Shown here piece by piece: positions 18,611 to 28,805 of a DNA stretch of 64,000 bases. Location: contig NZ_JBLKNW010000008.1 in assembly GCF_051414035.1 (NCBI RefSeq), positions 1-64,000 on the forward strand. The letters are read 5' to 3'. Position numbers and translations under genes: made by a program. The notes beneath the pieces are model-generated. The model saw nothing but the letters and a program-made list of their open reading frames with translations, had not been told where the DNA came from and made no database searches. Each line of letters starts with the position of its first letter. Within the stretch, counting starts at the first letter, position 1. Source of the DNA: Halosimplex amylolyticum. Its GTDB lineage: Archaea > Halobacteriota > Halobacteria > Halobacteriales > Haloarculaceae.

Positions 18611-19490
18611 CTACTCGTAGACCCGTCGGCCAGTGGCGTTAGACTCGATGAATTCCCAGTCGTAGTTGACTCCGAGTCCGGGGGCCCTCGGGGACAGGAA
18701 CGGTCCCATCGTCGATCGCGGCGTGGTTGTCAGCGTCTTCGTAGTCGTCTCGGTAGACGGGCGGTTCCGTGTTTTGACAGTCCGGGTGGACCAGCGCCAT
18801 TTCGTAGTAGTTGGCGTTGCGACAGGCAGCGATGCAGTGCCGTTGGGCGGGGCTAGGTGCGTAGAATTCGACGTCAAAGCCATGGCCTCGGCGACGCGAG
18901 CAATTTTCATCGCACCAGGAATATTGGCGTCGCATTCTGGATCCGTCCGGACGAAGTCGCTCCCTTCGGCGTCGGTGAAGTCAGTGTGTGGTTCGAGTTC
19001 CCTGACGTGCTCGGTCTGCAACAGCGGCCTATCTATGAGATCACGTAGCTTCCGATGGAAGTGTTGCGAGATTCCCGCGTCACGGGAGTCCCCCGTACCA
19101 GAAGTAATTATGCTCGTCGCAGGCGCGCCCCTTTTGCGCATCCCCGAAGGTTTGATACTCACACGCGGGGCCATCATCAGGTCCATCACGGGACCGACGC
19201 GTTCATCAGCTGCGTGGACCGCTTCGACCTCTCGGATCACGTGAGGTATCGCTCCCACCCCAGCCGTGGATTTTGACTCCTGGATATCCAATCTCCAAGT
19301 ACTCCTCGGCGAAGTCGGCAAACGCTTTGGAGAGTCGAGATCGCCGTTTTCGTCCCCGTGGTACGCCGAATCGTAGGTGAAGAGGTGCTCGCGGTAGATC
19401 CCCCAGTAGTTCGTGAATCGGTGCGCCGTAGTGTCTTCCGACAAGGTTCTAGAGCGCGAACTCGATGCTTTCGATCGAGGTGATTTCGGG
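18611..19490 (-). pseudogene. Mandelate racemase/muconate lactonising-type sugar-acid dehydratase, broken
   Basis: Joined across frames on the minus strand, recognisable blocks of an enolase-superfamily sugar-acid dehydratase appear in order: ITSIESIEFAL, an in-frame TAG at 19449-19451, NLVGRHYGAPIHELLG, DVIREV-type EVEAVHAADERVGPVMDLMM, DFVRTDPECDANIPGAMKIA, HCIAACRNANYYEMALVHPD, and the typical ending YDWEFIESNATGRRVYE. At least five frame changes and loss of the N-terminal capping domain make it dead. Intact relatives include fuconate, galactonate and rhamnonate dehydratases. It would have supplied the dehydration step of the pathway inferred for this island; the intact enolase-superfamily gene at 52058 may replace it. 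Confidence 0.8.
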
Positions 19491-19680
19491 TGTCGCGGTC
19501 GGTACTCATCGGAGCGATACACTCTATCTCGGATTTGAATTTCGAGGTCCTGTTCGCCACGAGTGGTGCGGCGAGCGAAATCGTGGTTCCGAACAGATGA
19601 AACCAGTCGAGCGGATTGTGCTCGATGCGCATCTGCCGATTGTCGGAAAGATTTTATTGGAGGGTTCTGACGGTACGGAT

Positions 19681-21129
19681 ATGTCGGAGTACGAACCGAC
19701 GTGGCAGTCCCTTGAATCGTATCCGATCCCACAGTGGTTCAAAAACGCCAAATTCGGCATCTACTTCCACTGGGGACCGTACTCGGTACCTGCGTACGGG
19801 AACGAGTGGTATCCGCGAGAGATGTACCGGGAGGAGTCTGACATCCACGATCACCACGTCGAAACGTATGGCGACCCGTCTGAGCACGGCTACAAGGAGT
19901 TCATCCCCGAGTTCCACGGTGAAGAGTTCGACGCTGAAGAGTGGGTTGACCTCTGTGAGGAGGCGGGCGCCGAGTACGTCGGTGTGACCGCGATGCACCA
20001 CGACGGGTTCGCGCTCTGGGATTCCGATATCACGGAGTGGAACGCAGCCGAGATGGGGCCCGAACGGGACATCCTCGGTGAACTTGCCGAGGCGGTTCGG
20101 GGCCGAGACATGAAGCTCGTCGCCGCGTTCCACCACGCATTCCGGTGGTGGTACTTCCCCCGGAAGGAGGGATACGACACCATGGACCCCGAATATGCTG
20201 GTCTATATGGCCAGCCCCATGAGGAAGACGAGAATCCGCCCGAAGAATACTACGAGGAGTGGCGCGACCTAACCAACGAGGTCGTCGACGAGTACCGGCC
20301 GGACCTCATCTGGTTCGACTTCGCGTGGGGGTTCCAGCCGTTCATCGAGCACGACGAGTACCGCCGACAGGTGGTCTCACACTACTACAATAAGGCAGAA
20401 GAGTGGGGTAAAGAGGTCGGCGTAGCGCACAAGCGCCAGCTCCCACCGGGCGTCGGTATCGTCGACTACGAGCGTTCCCGTCGGGAAGACCTCTCTATCC
20501 AGGCGTGGCTGACTGACACATCGGTCGACCGAGCGTCGTGGGGCTACGTCGAAGACTCCGATTTCAAGTCGGCGAAGACGATGGTCGACGGGTTCGTCGA
20601 CCGCGTCAGTAAAAACGGGAACACGTTGATGAACGTCGGCCCGCGCCCCGATGGGACCATTCCCGACGAACCGGCGAATCTCCTTCGGGAGGTCGGCGAT
20701 TGGCTCGACACGAACTCGGAGGCGGTCTACGGATCCCGACCCGGTTGGGAGTCCGGCGAGGGCCCGACCGAGGTCGTCTCGACCGAGTTCGAGGAGGCAT
20801 CCAGCATCTCGTTTACCGCCGAGGACAAGCGCTTCCTGCGGAACGGCGACGAGTACTACGTCGTGCTCATGGACTGGCCGTCGAACAGAGTGGCGACTAT
20901 CGAAACGCCGCTTCACAGGATCGTCGCCGAGAAGAGCCAGCGGCAACCCGAGATCGACCAGATCGACCTCTTGGGCGGTCCGAAAGACCTCGATTGGTGG
21001 CTCTCCGAGGAGGAAGACGATGGTGTGCCTCACCACGATACGCCGGAAGCGCTTCACGTCGCGCTTCCGTCCGAAGCTGACAACCTTGACCACGCATACA
21101 CGCTCCGACTCTCGTTCGACGCCGGGTAG
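19681..21129 (+). CDS. GH29-family glycosidase (alpha-L-fucosidase type) 2
   Basis: The 482-residue protein has a GH29 barrel: FGIYFHWGPYSVPAYGNEWY, AMHHDGFALWDS, nucleophile Asp in LIWFDFAWGFQP, and NGNTLMNVGPRPDG; a C-terminal beta domain follows (about 380-482). The EWYPR..M..E..DIHDHHVETYG block is shared with the gene at 24879 and with remnants at 48.7 and 62 kb, defining a local subfamily. No signal peptide, so cytoplasmic. The frame is open from 19465, but a TATA box (ATTTTATTGG, 19651-19660) lies about 27 bases before ATG 19681, giving a leaderless start. It ends in TAG a few bases from a dapA fragment on the other strand. Confidence 0.88.
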   Translation: MSEYEPTWQSLESYPIPQWFKNAKFGIYFHWGPYSVPAYGNEWYPREMYREESDIHDHHVETYGDPSEHGYKEFIPEFHGEEFDAEEWVDLCEEAGAEYVGVTAMHHDGFALWDSDITEWNAAEMGPERDILGELAEAVRGRDMKLVAAFHHAFRWWYFPRKEGYDTMDPEYAGLYGQPHEEDENPPEEYYEEWRDLTNEVVDEYRPDLIWFDFAWGFQPFIEHDEYRRQVVSHYYNKAEEWGKEVGVAHKRQLPPGVGIVDYERSRREDLSIQAWLTDTSVDRASWGYVEDSDFKSAKTMVDGFVDRVSKNGNTLMNVGPRPDGTIPDEPANLLREVGDWLDTNSEAVYGSRPGWESGEGPTEVVSTEFEEASSISFTAEDKRFLRNGDEYYVVLMDWPSNRVATIETPLHRIVAEKSQRQPEIDQIDLLGGPKDLDWWLSEEEDDGVPHHDTPEALHVALPSEADNLDHAYTLRLSFDAG

Positions 21130-21134
21130 AGTGG

Positions 21135-21479
21135 ACCCCCCTCCTGCTCGGTCGGAAGGTAATGCGGAGTGACGACGGCGACGTCAATGCCGGCGTTCGC
21201 CGCGTCCACGATCAGATCGGGAGTCTGGCGGGCACACGGTTCTCCACATTCAGCCAGAATCGGCTGGTCATCGACAGTGTCCACGGTGGTTTCGATGACG
21301 GATCAGCGTTCTGACCGCGTGAGGCTCGAAACTTCCCGGTTCGCGCCACACGGAAACAGTCCGTGGACACCGCCGTCCACGAAGGCGGCCACGAATTTAC
21401 GGGTCGCCTCGATGTCGACGCCACCGTATCGCGATTCGGCGGGAACGAGCATCGGTGGGACCACTCCGCAAATGTTCAT
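21135..21479 (-). pseudogene. N-terminal third of a DapA-family aldolase/lyase, truncated
   Basis: From an ATG at 21479 the minus strand reads NICGVVPPMLVPAESRYGGVD, KFVAAFVDGGVHGLFPCGANRE and SLTRSER. After a one-base shift near 21305 it continues SVIETTVDTVDDQPILAECG and VAVVTPHYLPTEQEGG, where homology stops at about 21135, six bases from the GH29 stop. This is the first about 110 residues of a dihydrodipicolinate synthase-family (alpha/beta)8 enzyme, missing the Schiff-base Lys. The C-terminal part of such a gene lies at 61308-61797 and could be the other half of the same ancestral gene. Confidence 0.75.
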
Positions 21480-21697
21480 GCACTGTTGTCGGTGCGCTCG
21501 CTGAAGTCTCTTCGCGTTACGGTGCGGCTGACGGTCGCTGCTGTCCTCAGGTGGCTGCCGCTATTGGACGAGGATTCGTGCCGGACTCGTGTGCGGGGCT
21601 ACACGTCGTCGGTTTCTGTTCGGATCGGACTGTGCGAGCACGAGCCGCCGAACGAGAAGAGAGGGATCGAGACTCGTCAGCAGGGCCCGGTCAAGGC

Positions 21698-21835
21698 TTA
21701 CGCCTCGCGTTCAAAGGCGGCGACCTGTTCGTTGATCTCGCGGGACCGATCGGAGCCGAACACCGGTTCGCGGTCGCAGATGTACAGGCCGTTGGTCTCC
21801 TGATCGAGGTCGTAGAGCTTTGTGTAACTACTCGT
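21698..21835 (-). pseudogene. Possible sulfatase C-terminal remnant
   Basis: The minus-strand frame ending in TAA at 21698 reads YTKLYDLDQETNGLYI, then SREINEQVAAFEREA. An LYDLD block followed by a charged helix ending near EREA resembles the extreme C-terminus of type I sulfatases, but only about 40 residues remain and no catalytic site is present. It is joined directly to a GH29 N-terminal fragment. If correct it is the only sulfatase trace in this window. Confidence 0.3.
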
Positions 21836-22021
21836 ATCCATCGTGACCTTCGTCGTACATGTACCGCGGGCACCAGCACGGCTACGCGTCCCCGCTCTCG
21901 TCAATGTGCGCGGGAACCGAGTACGACCTCCAGCAAAACCAGATGCCGAGCTTGGCATCCCTGAATTACTGCGGAATCGGATGCGCTCCAGTGATTCCCA
22001 GATTTCGTCGTAATTGTACAT
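21836..22021 (-). pseudogene. N-terminal fragment of a GH29 glycosidase
   Basis: The minus strand from ATG 22021 reads YNYDEIWESLE, then in another frame HPIPQ, a TAA in place of the usual Trp, FRDAKLGIWFCWRSYSVPAH, a TAG, and WCPRYMYDEGHDGYE. This is the start of a GH29 barrel like those at 19681 and 24879 (SLESYPIPQWFKNAKFG there). It carries one frameshift and at least three stops and lacks everything after strand 2. Confidence 0.7.
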
Positions 22022-22352
22022 CTACCCGGGTATCTCCGAACTGTCTGAACGGGTCATATAGAAACAAAACCACTGCTACACCCGATTGAAGCCGTAACGA
22101 GGTTGTCAGTCCGTTTTCCGCGCTGTCAGTGGGGATCCGTCTAGTGTAAACCGCCCTGTTTCCGATGAGGGCCGTTCCCTGAACGACAGTCCGTTCAGCT
22201 GAGTTACTACGTTTGCAGCAAGTCGAAGTCCAGACCCGACACCAGGGGGCAGTTCCGAACCGTTTGAGAGTCGGGGAGATGTTTTTTCTGACGAACGCGA
22301 GGGGGTAGAACAACGGATATCGTTATGTGGCCTGACGTGGAAAGCGGTATCC

Positions 22353-24710
22353 GTGGTGACATCTCACCCACCGGAACGAAGCGACGATATCACGTACGAG
22401 AGCATCCACGCCGCGATAAACGGCGAGACGAGCGACCACTTCTGGGCATCCATCGACGAGAACGGAAACGAGTCCTACGGGAACGAACGGAGCTACTTCG
22501 CGAAGAACCCCACCGACGAGGAACTCACGTTCGATGTCTCTAACAATCGCGTTCTCGCGAACGTCAACCTGAACGGGACAATCAAGGACCTGACCGTATA
22601 TCACGACGATCACCAGGTCGATTCGATCCCGGGCGTCTGGTTCAACAAGGAGTATACCCAGACCGGGCCGCTGTCGTTCCGGATCGAGACCGACGATCGG
22701 GAGATCGACCTATCTGACCACGGCAGCGTAGCGTTCTGCAAGACCGAACTTCTGGAGAACGCAATCCCCATGTCCGTGTTGCGGGCGGGAAATCTCGAGG
22801 TCACGCTGTTGACGTATACACCCATCTCGGCTGACGGGAGTGAGCGGCCGCCAGTCGCGTTCTACGGCGTCCATGTCGCCTCTGAGAGCCCTGTCGAGGG
22901 AACGCTCTCGATCCCATTCAGCGGCGGCCCCGAAGCGTTCAGCGGGATCCTCGAAGGCGACCACCGGACCCTTGGGGGGTCGGAAGACACGAGCACATCG
23001 GATCCCGATGCTGTGTCGTTCTCGGTGTCCCCCGACGCGAGCGCAATGGATCCTCACACGGTGTCGTTTTCTGTGTCCCCAGACGAGAGCGAGTGGTTCC
23101 CGGTCGTTATCGCCCCCGAGATCGGTCCGGAGACTATCGATCTCGTCGAGTGCCGCTCCAGCCTGGAGTGGCTCAACGAAACGCTGACGTACTTCCGACG
23201 AATGGTCGGTTCGCTCGAAACGCCCCAGGATCCGTTCCTCGGAGAATTGTTCGAGCGTCTCGTCTACCTGTGTTTCAACTCGCTTGCGATCGGGTCCGAC
23301 GGTCAGTTAGTCGGCTCAAACTGGGGGAGTTACCCGGCGACGACTCCCATCTGGATGAAGGACTGTTATCACTCGCTTGTCCCCTTCGCGTTACTCGAAC
23401 CCGACCTGCTGAAAAAGGGCATTGAGTGGTTCTCCTCCCGTAGCGTTCGTCCCGAGGGAGCCTACTACGAGGGGGGCATCAGCCACAGCTTGCCGAACGC
23501 GTTGAGTCCCGTGGTGCTCGCCGGACTGTACTACGGATACACCGGGGACCGGAAGTTCTTCCTCAACAACCCCGGAATCGTCGACAGTCTTGACGAGCTG
23601 GTGGACCGGATGCTCGCCACTCGGATCAACGACACGTCTCTCTTCGAATCGTACTGGCTCTCAGACGGCCCGACATACGGCGACTACAACACGTGTACCA
23701 ATCTACTGGCATGGCTGTCCCTGCAGTCGATGGGGGATATCCACGAAGGGGTCTACGGAAATTCGCTGACCGCTGAGCGACTCTACGACCTCGCGGCGCG
23801 CGTCAGACGCGACATCGAAAACCACTGTGTCATCGAAAACCCCACGACTGGGGGGTCCCAGTATGTCGAGGGAACGAACGCGGACGGCACCTGCCCGAGT
23901 GTCCTCCACGACGGCGAGGAGACTGACACGGCGCTGATGCCGTTTTACGGATACACGGCCGTCGACGACCCGCGCTACAAGGAGACCATGCGTGCCGCTC
24001 TGAGTTCGGACAACCCGATCTACAACCAGACCGTCGACGCAATCGAGTGGGGTGTTCTAGACGCTGAGGAGTTCGATCGTAAGAACAACGTGAAGGCGTA
24101 TCCGAACGTCTCCATCGGCGAGGTTGACGCCGTCGCGACGGCGCCGTCATATGTCACGGGGTTCGCATCGGTCACGGACGCCGACGACTTTGAGCGGGAG
24201 TTCTCGAAGCTTCGCCGACGCACCGACATCGACGGATCGTTCTGGTGGTGGCCATACCCGCTCGATGCCGACGACGAGACCGAGGTCGATCGGGCACACG
24301 ATACACAGACCGGAAAGTGCGGCTGGGCTGCGGGAACCTACGTGTCCCTGTTCGTGAGCGATATACTCGGTCTGGACTATGACGCGAAGTCGCGAACGGT
24401 GACTCACAGGCCGTTCTCGCCGACAACCGACTACACGTGGTCCGCGCTCACCCTCGGTGAGGCCACTCTCGATGTCGCATTCAGGAGCGACGACGAGCGG
24501 TCGCTCGCGCGGATCCGCAACCGGAACTCGTTCCAGGTCACCGCCGATGTCGAACTCCCCCTCGAGGGTGACGACCACCGGTCGGTCAGAGTGAACGGCA
24601 CCGAACTCTCTGACCCCGCCCACGGTGAGTTCTTCGAGTGGAAGACAGTCCGAGTTCAACGCGAAGTAGCGCCCTACGAGGAATTCGAACTGGTCGCCGA
24701 CTATGGGTAA
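22353..24710 (+). CDS. Large six-hairpin (alpha/alpha)6 glycosidase, family unassigned
   Basis: This is a 785-residue protein without a signal peptide. Residues about 1-270 form a beta-rich N-terminal domain (SYFAKNPTDEELTFDVSNNR). Residues about 300-660 look like an (alpha/alpha)6 toroid (WMKDCYHSLVPFALLEP, PEGAYYEGGISHSLPNAL, GPTYGDYNTCTNLLAWL, SFWWWPYPLD, GKCGWAAGTYVSLF). A beta C-terminal domain ends the protein. The layout recalls GH78 rhamnosidases and related six-hairpin glycosidases, but I cannot place it in a family. Acidic candidates include MKD and the Glu in YYEGG. It starts at GTG 22353 (or the adjacent GTG 22356); no ATG gives a better N-terminus. It precedes GH29 at 24879. Confidence 0.75.
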   Translation: MVTSHPPERSDDITYESIHAAINGETSDHFWASIDENGNESYGNERSYFAKNPTDEELTFDVSNNRVLANVNLNGTIKDLTVYHDDHQVDSIPGVWFNKEYTQTGPLSFRIETDDREIDLSDHGSVAFCKTELLENAIPMSVLRAGNLEVTLLTYTPISADGSERPPVAFYGVHVASESPVEGTLSIPFSGGPEAFSGILEGDHRTLGGSEDTSTSDPDAVSFSVSPDASAMDPHTVSFSVSPDESEWFPVVIAPEIGPETIDLVECRSSLEWLNETLTYFRRMVGSLETPQDPFLGELFERLVYLCFNSLAIGSDGQLVGSNWGSYPATTPIWMKDCYHSLVPFALLEPDLLKKGIEWFSSRSVRPEGAYYEGGISHSLPNALSPVVLAGLYYGYTGDRKFFLNNPGIVDSLDELVDRMLATRINDTSLFESYWLSDGPTYGDYNTCTNLLAWLSLQSMGDIHEGVYGNSLTAERLYDLAARVRRDIENHCVIENPTTGGSQYVEGTNADGTCPSVLHDGEETDTALMPFYGYTAVDDPRYKETMRAALSSDNPIYNQTVDAIEWGVLDAEEFDRKNNVKAYPNVSIGEVDAVATAPSYVTGFASVTDADDFEREFSKLRRRTDIDGSFWWWPYPLDADDETEVDRAHDTQTGKCGWAAGTYVSLFVSDILGLDYDAKSRTVTHRPFSPTTDYTWSALTLGEATLDVAFRSDDERSLARIRNRNSFQVTADVELPLEGDDHRSVRVNGTELSDPAHGEFFEWKTVRVQREVAPYEEFELVADYG

Positions 24711-24878
24711 TGTGAATCACTCTCGAATCACTGTATCGAGTCCGCGAGAACGGATAACAAGGGCAGCACTGATGTCGAGGGGAACGGTCAGAGACTGTAC
24801 CACTGTCGTGGGGACGGTCGACGAAGCAGTTTCCGCAAACCTGGCGTTTTATAATCCGGCTCACGGTAAAAACCGGGT

Positions 24879-26369
24879 ATGAGTGCAGAGGACAGCGACT
24901 CGCCAGTCGATGCGCCGGAGACGAGCGACGAGTTTCGACAAGCTGTGAATGACGCTGTCGAGCGAGCCCGAGCGGTCATCGAGAAAGGTCCCTACGATGA
25001 CGAGTGGGAGTCGCTCAAGGGCCATGACGAAGCACCGACGTGGTTCCGGGACGCCAAGTTCGGCATCTACTGCCACTGGGGACTCTACTCGGTGCCGGCC
25101 CACGATACCGAGTGGTACCCGCGACTCATGCACGACGAGGAAAACGACATTCACGACCACCACGTCGAGACGTACGGGTCGCCAGACGAGGCTCCCTACC
25201 AGGAGTTCGTTCCGGAGTTCACCGCGGAGAACTTCGACGCCGAGGAGTGGGCCGACCTTTTCGAGGAGATAGGTGCCCAGTTCGCAGGTCCTATCGCGGA
25301 ACACCACGACGGATGGTCGAACTGGGACTCTACGATCAATCCCTGGAACGCCGGCGACCGCGGCCCCAAACGCGACCTCGTCGGAGAGCTAGAGTCCGCG
25401 ATTCGCGACCGCGACATGCGGTTCGTAACCTCGTTCCATCATGAGCGCACTCGGGAACACTACGAGTTCGCGTACGAGAACTACCCGTCGGTCATGGATG
25501 AGTACCCCGACGAGGTCATGTACGGGAACATCGACGAGGACATCTACTTCGACCACTGGCTGGCGCGCCTCGTCGAGGTCATCGACGACTACGCGCCGGA
25601 CCTGATCTGGCACGATGCGAGCCTGCCGTCGATACCCGAGGGACACCACCGCCAGTATCTCACGTACTACTTCAACAGGGCCACCGAGCGCGACCAGGAG
25701 GTCGTCGTCACCGCGAAAAACGAGGAATTGCCGCTGGAAGTCGCTGTCGAGGACTACGAGCGCGGCCGGCCGAACGAACAGCTCGACCGACCGTGGCTTA
25801 CCGACACGTCGATCACGACGAACGGTTGGGCGTACACCGAGGAAGAGGATCTCAAATCCCCGCAGACTGTCGTCCACGAGTTGGTCGACATCGTCAGCAA
25901 GAATGGCTGCCTGCTATTGAACTTCGGTCCGCGGCCCGATGGAACGATCCCCGAGACTCAGCAGCAGGTCCTGCGCGACGTCGGGGAGTGGCTCGACATC
26001 CACGGGGACGCGATCTATGAGACGCGACCGTGGAAGACGTTCGGCGAAGGGCCCACACGACTCGAGGATAGCGGTCATTTCCTCGACGACGTAGAGTACA
26101 CGTCCGAGGACGTCCGGTATACCCAGTCCAAAGACGGTAGCACGCTGTACGCGATCGTCATGGGTTGGCCCGACGGAGAGTCGTTCACGCTCGAATCGGT
26201 CGACGTCGCAAGCGACGACGGTGCCGTGGGACTGGTCGGCGGGGACGACGACCTTGCGTACGATGTCGATGACGGTCAGGTGACGATTACTGTCCCAGAC
26301 CTCGGTCCGGATGAGCGACCGAGCGACATCGCCGTCGTTTTCGAACTGTCGGGCTTCGAATTCGAGTGA
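24879..26369 (+). CDS. GH29-family glycosidase (alpha-L-fucosidase type) 3
   Basis: The 496-residue protein has FGIYCHWGLYSVPAHDTEWY, AEHHDGWSNWDS, the strand-4 motif DLIWHDASLP and NGCLLLNFGPRPDG; a beta domain follows after about residue 390. It belongs to the same subfamily as the protein at 19681 (shared DIHDHHVETYG block) but differs at key places: WHD replaces WFD at the nucleophile and HHDGW replaces HHDGF, so substrate choice may differ. No signal peptide. TATA box TTTTATAA at 24847-24854 implies a leaderless transcript starting at ATG 24879. It converges with the GH32 gene, 19 bases away. Confidence 0.87.
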   Translation: MSAEDSDSPVDAPETSDEFRQAVNDAVERARAVIEKGPYDDEWESLKGHDEAPTWFRDAKFGIYCHWGLYSVPAHDTEWYPRLMHDEENDIHDHHVETYGSPDEAPYQEFVPEFTAENFDAEEWADLFEEIGAQFAGPIAEHHDGWSNWDSTINPWNAGDRGPKRDLVGELESAIRDRDMRFVTSFHHERTREHYEFAYENYPSVMDEYPDEVMYGNIDEDIYFDHWLARLVEVIDDYAPDLIWHDASLPSIPEGHHRQYLTYYFNRATERDQEVVVTAKNEELPLEVAVEDYERGRPNEQLDRPWLTDTSITTNGWAYTEEEDLKSPQTVVHELVDIVSKNGCLLLNFGPRPDGTIPETQQQVLRDVGEWLDIHGDAIYETRPWKTFGEGPTRLEDSGHFLDDVEYTSEDVRYTQSKDGSTLYAIVMGWPDGESFTLESVDVASDDGAVGLVGGDDDLAYDVDDGQVTITVPDLGPDERPSDIAVVFELSGFEFE

Positions 26370-26388
26370 GCGCGGGGGCGGTCTCCTT

Positions 26389-27861
26389 TCACCACGGATT
26401 GGTCGCGATCAGGTCCCACGTGTCGATCGATTCGACGGATGCGTCACCGCCGCGGGCGAACACGGACACGCCGGTACTGTCTTCTCGATCTGGGTAGAGC
26501 CGCTGTGTAACGCACTGTCGGTCATTAGCGAAGACTTCGAGGATCGACCCGTCGAGGAACAGCTGGAGTGAAAGCCGCTCTCCCTCGGTCAGCGCGAACG
26601 GGGCTTCCTGGACCCACACGTCGTTTTCAGCGCCGCTCTGTTCCATCTCCTCCTGTACGCCGACACCGGGATGTGGCCACGGGTTGGTCACCTCGTCGCT
26701 CGCGCTCGCGTTGTGCGTATCGACCCGTAACACCTCCTCCGAGGGGATGTACGAGACGGCCGTCTGTTCCTCGCCGTCGGGTGAGCGACAGACCGCGACG
26801 CCGACTTCGTCCGCCGTCTCCGGGACGATCTCGATCGACAGCTCCAGGTGACGTCCTCCGGCATCGGATGGTCGATGGTCGCGTCCGGGTCCGACTTCGA
26901 TATTGCCGTCGCTGCGGTGGTTCGACCGAAGCCGTTTGAGTTCGCTCACCGGCCGGACGAGGAGCCTGCCGTCCTCGTCGAACGAAAGCGTACGGGGGAG
27001 GCTCATCACGCCGCTCCAGCCCGATTCCAGTTGTGCCTCGGGCGAGCGCGCCTCGGGTACCCAGGCCCAGAAGATACGCCGCCCGTCCTCGTCTACCAGG
27101 CTCTCCGGGGCGAAGAGCGTCCCTCCGGGCCAGTTCATCCTGTAGTGATCCTCGGGGTAGAACCGTTCGTCCTCGTATCGCCCGACGAGACACTGGGCGC
27201 CGCGGTCGTGGCTGATGAACAACAACACGTGCTTGTCCCCGAGGGAGAAGAAGTCCGGGCACGAGTAGTCCGCGCCGACGTCCCACTCCTCCGGTGAAAA
27301 GACGAACTGGTGTCGCTTCTCCCACTGTTCGAGGTCTTCGGACCGATACAGCGTCAGTTCGTCCGGTTCGTGCTCTGGGTTCGATCCCGACAGTGAGTAG
27401 TAGACGTCGTCCTCACGCCACGCTGCCGGGTCCCACGCGGGGTTCGGCATGACCGGGTTCGCGGGCGACTTTTGCCACTCGATCAGGTCCTCGTCCGCGG
27501 CGGTGGCGATGCAGTTCCCGTGGCCAACGCTGTGGTACACGAGGGCTGGCGTCCCGTTGCGAGTGATGAACGCATCACCACTGAACATGTGTTCTTCGTC
27601 CGCGTTGGGGACGAGCGCCCGGGGGTGGTGTCGCCAGTGAAGCAGGTCGGCGCTGGAGGCATGTCCCCAGCTCGTCTGTTCTTCCTCGTACGTCCCGATC
27701 AGGTAGAAGAGGTGATACCGGCCGTTCCAGTACAGTGCGCCGTTCGGGTCGAAGGGCGAACAGTGCCCCTCGGGAGCCACGAAGTGAAACCGCGGTCGAT
27801 GGTGGTCCTCCTGATACGATTCTCGTAGCCGGCGAGCGTCTCTGACAATGTCAGTATCCAT
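26389..27861 (-). CDS. GH32-fold protein 1 lacking the usual acid/base Glu
   Basis: The 490-residue protein has a five-bladed propeller with DPNG nucleophile motif (FDPNGALYWNGRYHLFY), an FSG motif (HMFSGDAF), and WDP (usually RDP) at NPAWDPAAW. A beta-sandwich follows, ending SLQLFLDGSILEVFAND as in invertases. The EC motif that carries the acid/base Glu in GH32 reads SC here (DYSCPDFFSLGDKHVLLF). The paralogue at 42202 also lacks it. It may act on a non-fructan sugar or use another acid. The frame extends to 28011, but MDTDIVRDARR at 27861 fits the family start and a TATA GTTTATTAG lies at about 27911-27919. No signal peptide. Confidence 0.82.
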   Translation of the reverse strand: MDTDIVRDARRLRESYQEDHHRPRFHFVAPEGHCSPFDPNGALYWNGRYHLFYLIGTYEEEQTSWGHASSADLLHWRHHPRALVPNADEEHMFSGDAFITRNGTPALVYHSVGHGNCIATAADEDLIEWQKSPANPVMPNPAWDPAAWREDDVYYSLSGSNPEHEPDELTLYRSEDLEQWEKRHQFVFSPEEWDVGADYSCPDFFSLGDKHVLLFISHDRGAQCLVGRYEDERFYPEDHYRMNWPGGTLFAPESLVDEDGRRIFWAWVPEARSPEAQLESGWSGVMSLPRTLSFDEDGRLLVRPVSELKRLRSNHRSDGNIEVGPGRDHRPSDAGGRHLELSIEIVPETADEVGVAVCRSPDGEEQTAVSYIPSEEVLRVDTHNASASDEVTNPWPHPGVGVQEEMEQSGAENDVWVQEAPFALTEGERLSLQLFLDGSILEVFANDRQCVTQRLYPDREDSTGVSVFARGGDASVESIDTWDLIATNPW

Positions 27862-28001
27862 GGAATCTGCCTCGTGGACTGCCGTTGCGTAATCGGTATC
27901 ACTGCCCTCGCTAATAAACCTGCATCCCGAGTCAGTCCACACCGAATAACCCGTGTTCCGACGGCATCGGTCTGTATCCGACCGGAAGGCGCCAGTTCCT
28001 C

Positions 28002-28679
28002 TCAGTCCCACTCGAAGAGAACCTTCCCCGTCTCGCCGCCGTCGGAGCGGTCGAACGCCTCAGCGCCCTGCTAGATGTCGAACCGATGTGTCACAATGTT
28101 ACTGAGCGGGACTGACTCCGATTGGGCGAACTCCACCAGGTCGAAACACTCCGACATGGTGTAGACGAGGTTCCACGTGATCGTCAGCTCCTTGCTGATG
28201 AGTTCGCCGACGTCGATCTCGGGGTCAACCCCCGGCGCTCACGTACACCACCGTCCGGTGTGCCGACGCCGCGTTGATGGCTTGTCGCCGTGCCGTCGCG
28301 CTCCCGGAACACTCAAAGACGCCGGAAGCACCTGCTTTATCCGTTAACGTCTCGATGGCCGAGATGGTGCCGCCTTCGGTTGACAACGGCTGCGTCGCTC
28401 ACTCGTCGAGCCACGTCGATCCGGTACGGGCCGATCATCGGGAATCTCATGGCTTCGCTCATCAGCAGCGCCGACATCCCGACCGCACCGAGGCCGAACA
28501 CTGCCACGGGATGTCTCGGCTCGATGCCGCCGTTCGCACTGCTACGAGGGCCTGAACTGGTCAATCTCATGGACGCACGGCCCGGAAAACTCCGGAGGAT
28601 GCAACCCTTCACCGAGACGCTCCTTGAATTGGACGCCCCGCCGGAACTGCTTGACCGTCTCGGTATTGAGGCCGACTGA
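28002..28679 (-). pseudogene. Zinc-type medium-chain dehydrogenase, broken
   Basis: The minus strand carries GLNTETVKQFRRGVQF, then VAVFGLGAVGMSALLMSEAM (the Rossmann motif). After shifts it gives a sugar-dehydrogenase middle, and finally SNIVTHRFDI, an in-frame TAG at 28071-28073, QGAEAF and the common ending GKVLFEWD before TGA at 28002. Zinc-binding N-terminal residues are lost and several frame changes are needed. It is a decayed paralogue of the dehydrogenases at 13500 and 16377. Confidence 0.75.
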
Positions 28680-28805
28680 GCACAGGTCTGCCTCGCGATG
28701 CTGTCTCGACCTCTCGGTCTTTCTTTCGGTGTGAATCCGTCTCTCCGGTCTGGTTTACCAGTCTGTGGCTCCTTCATTCGCGTGCGGAACCGGATGATTT
28801 TTGCC

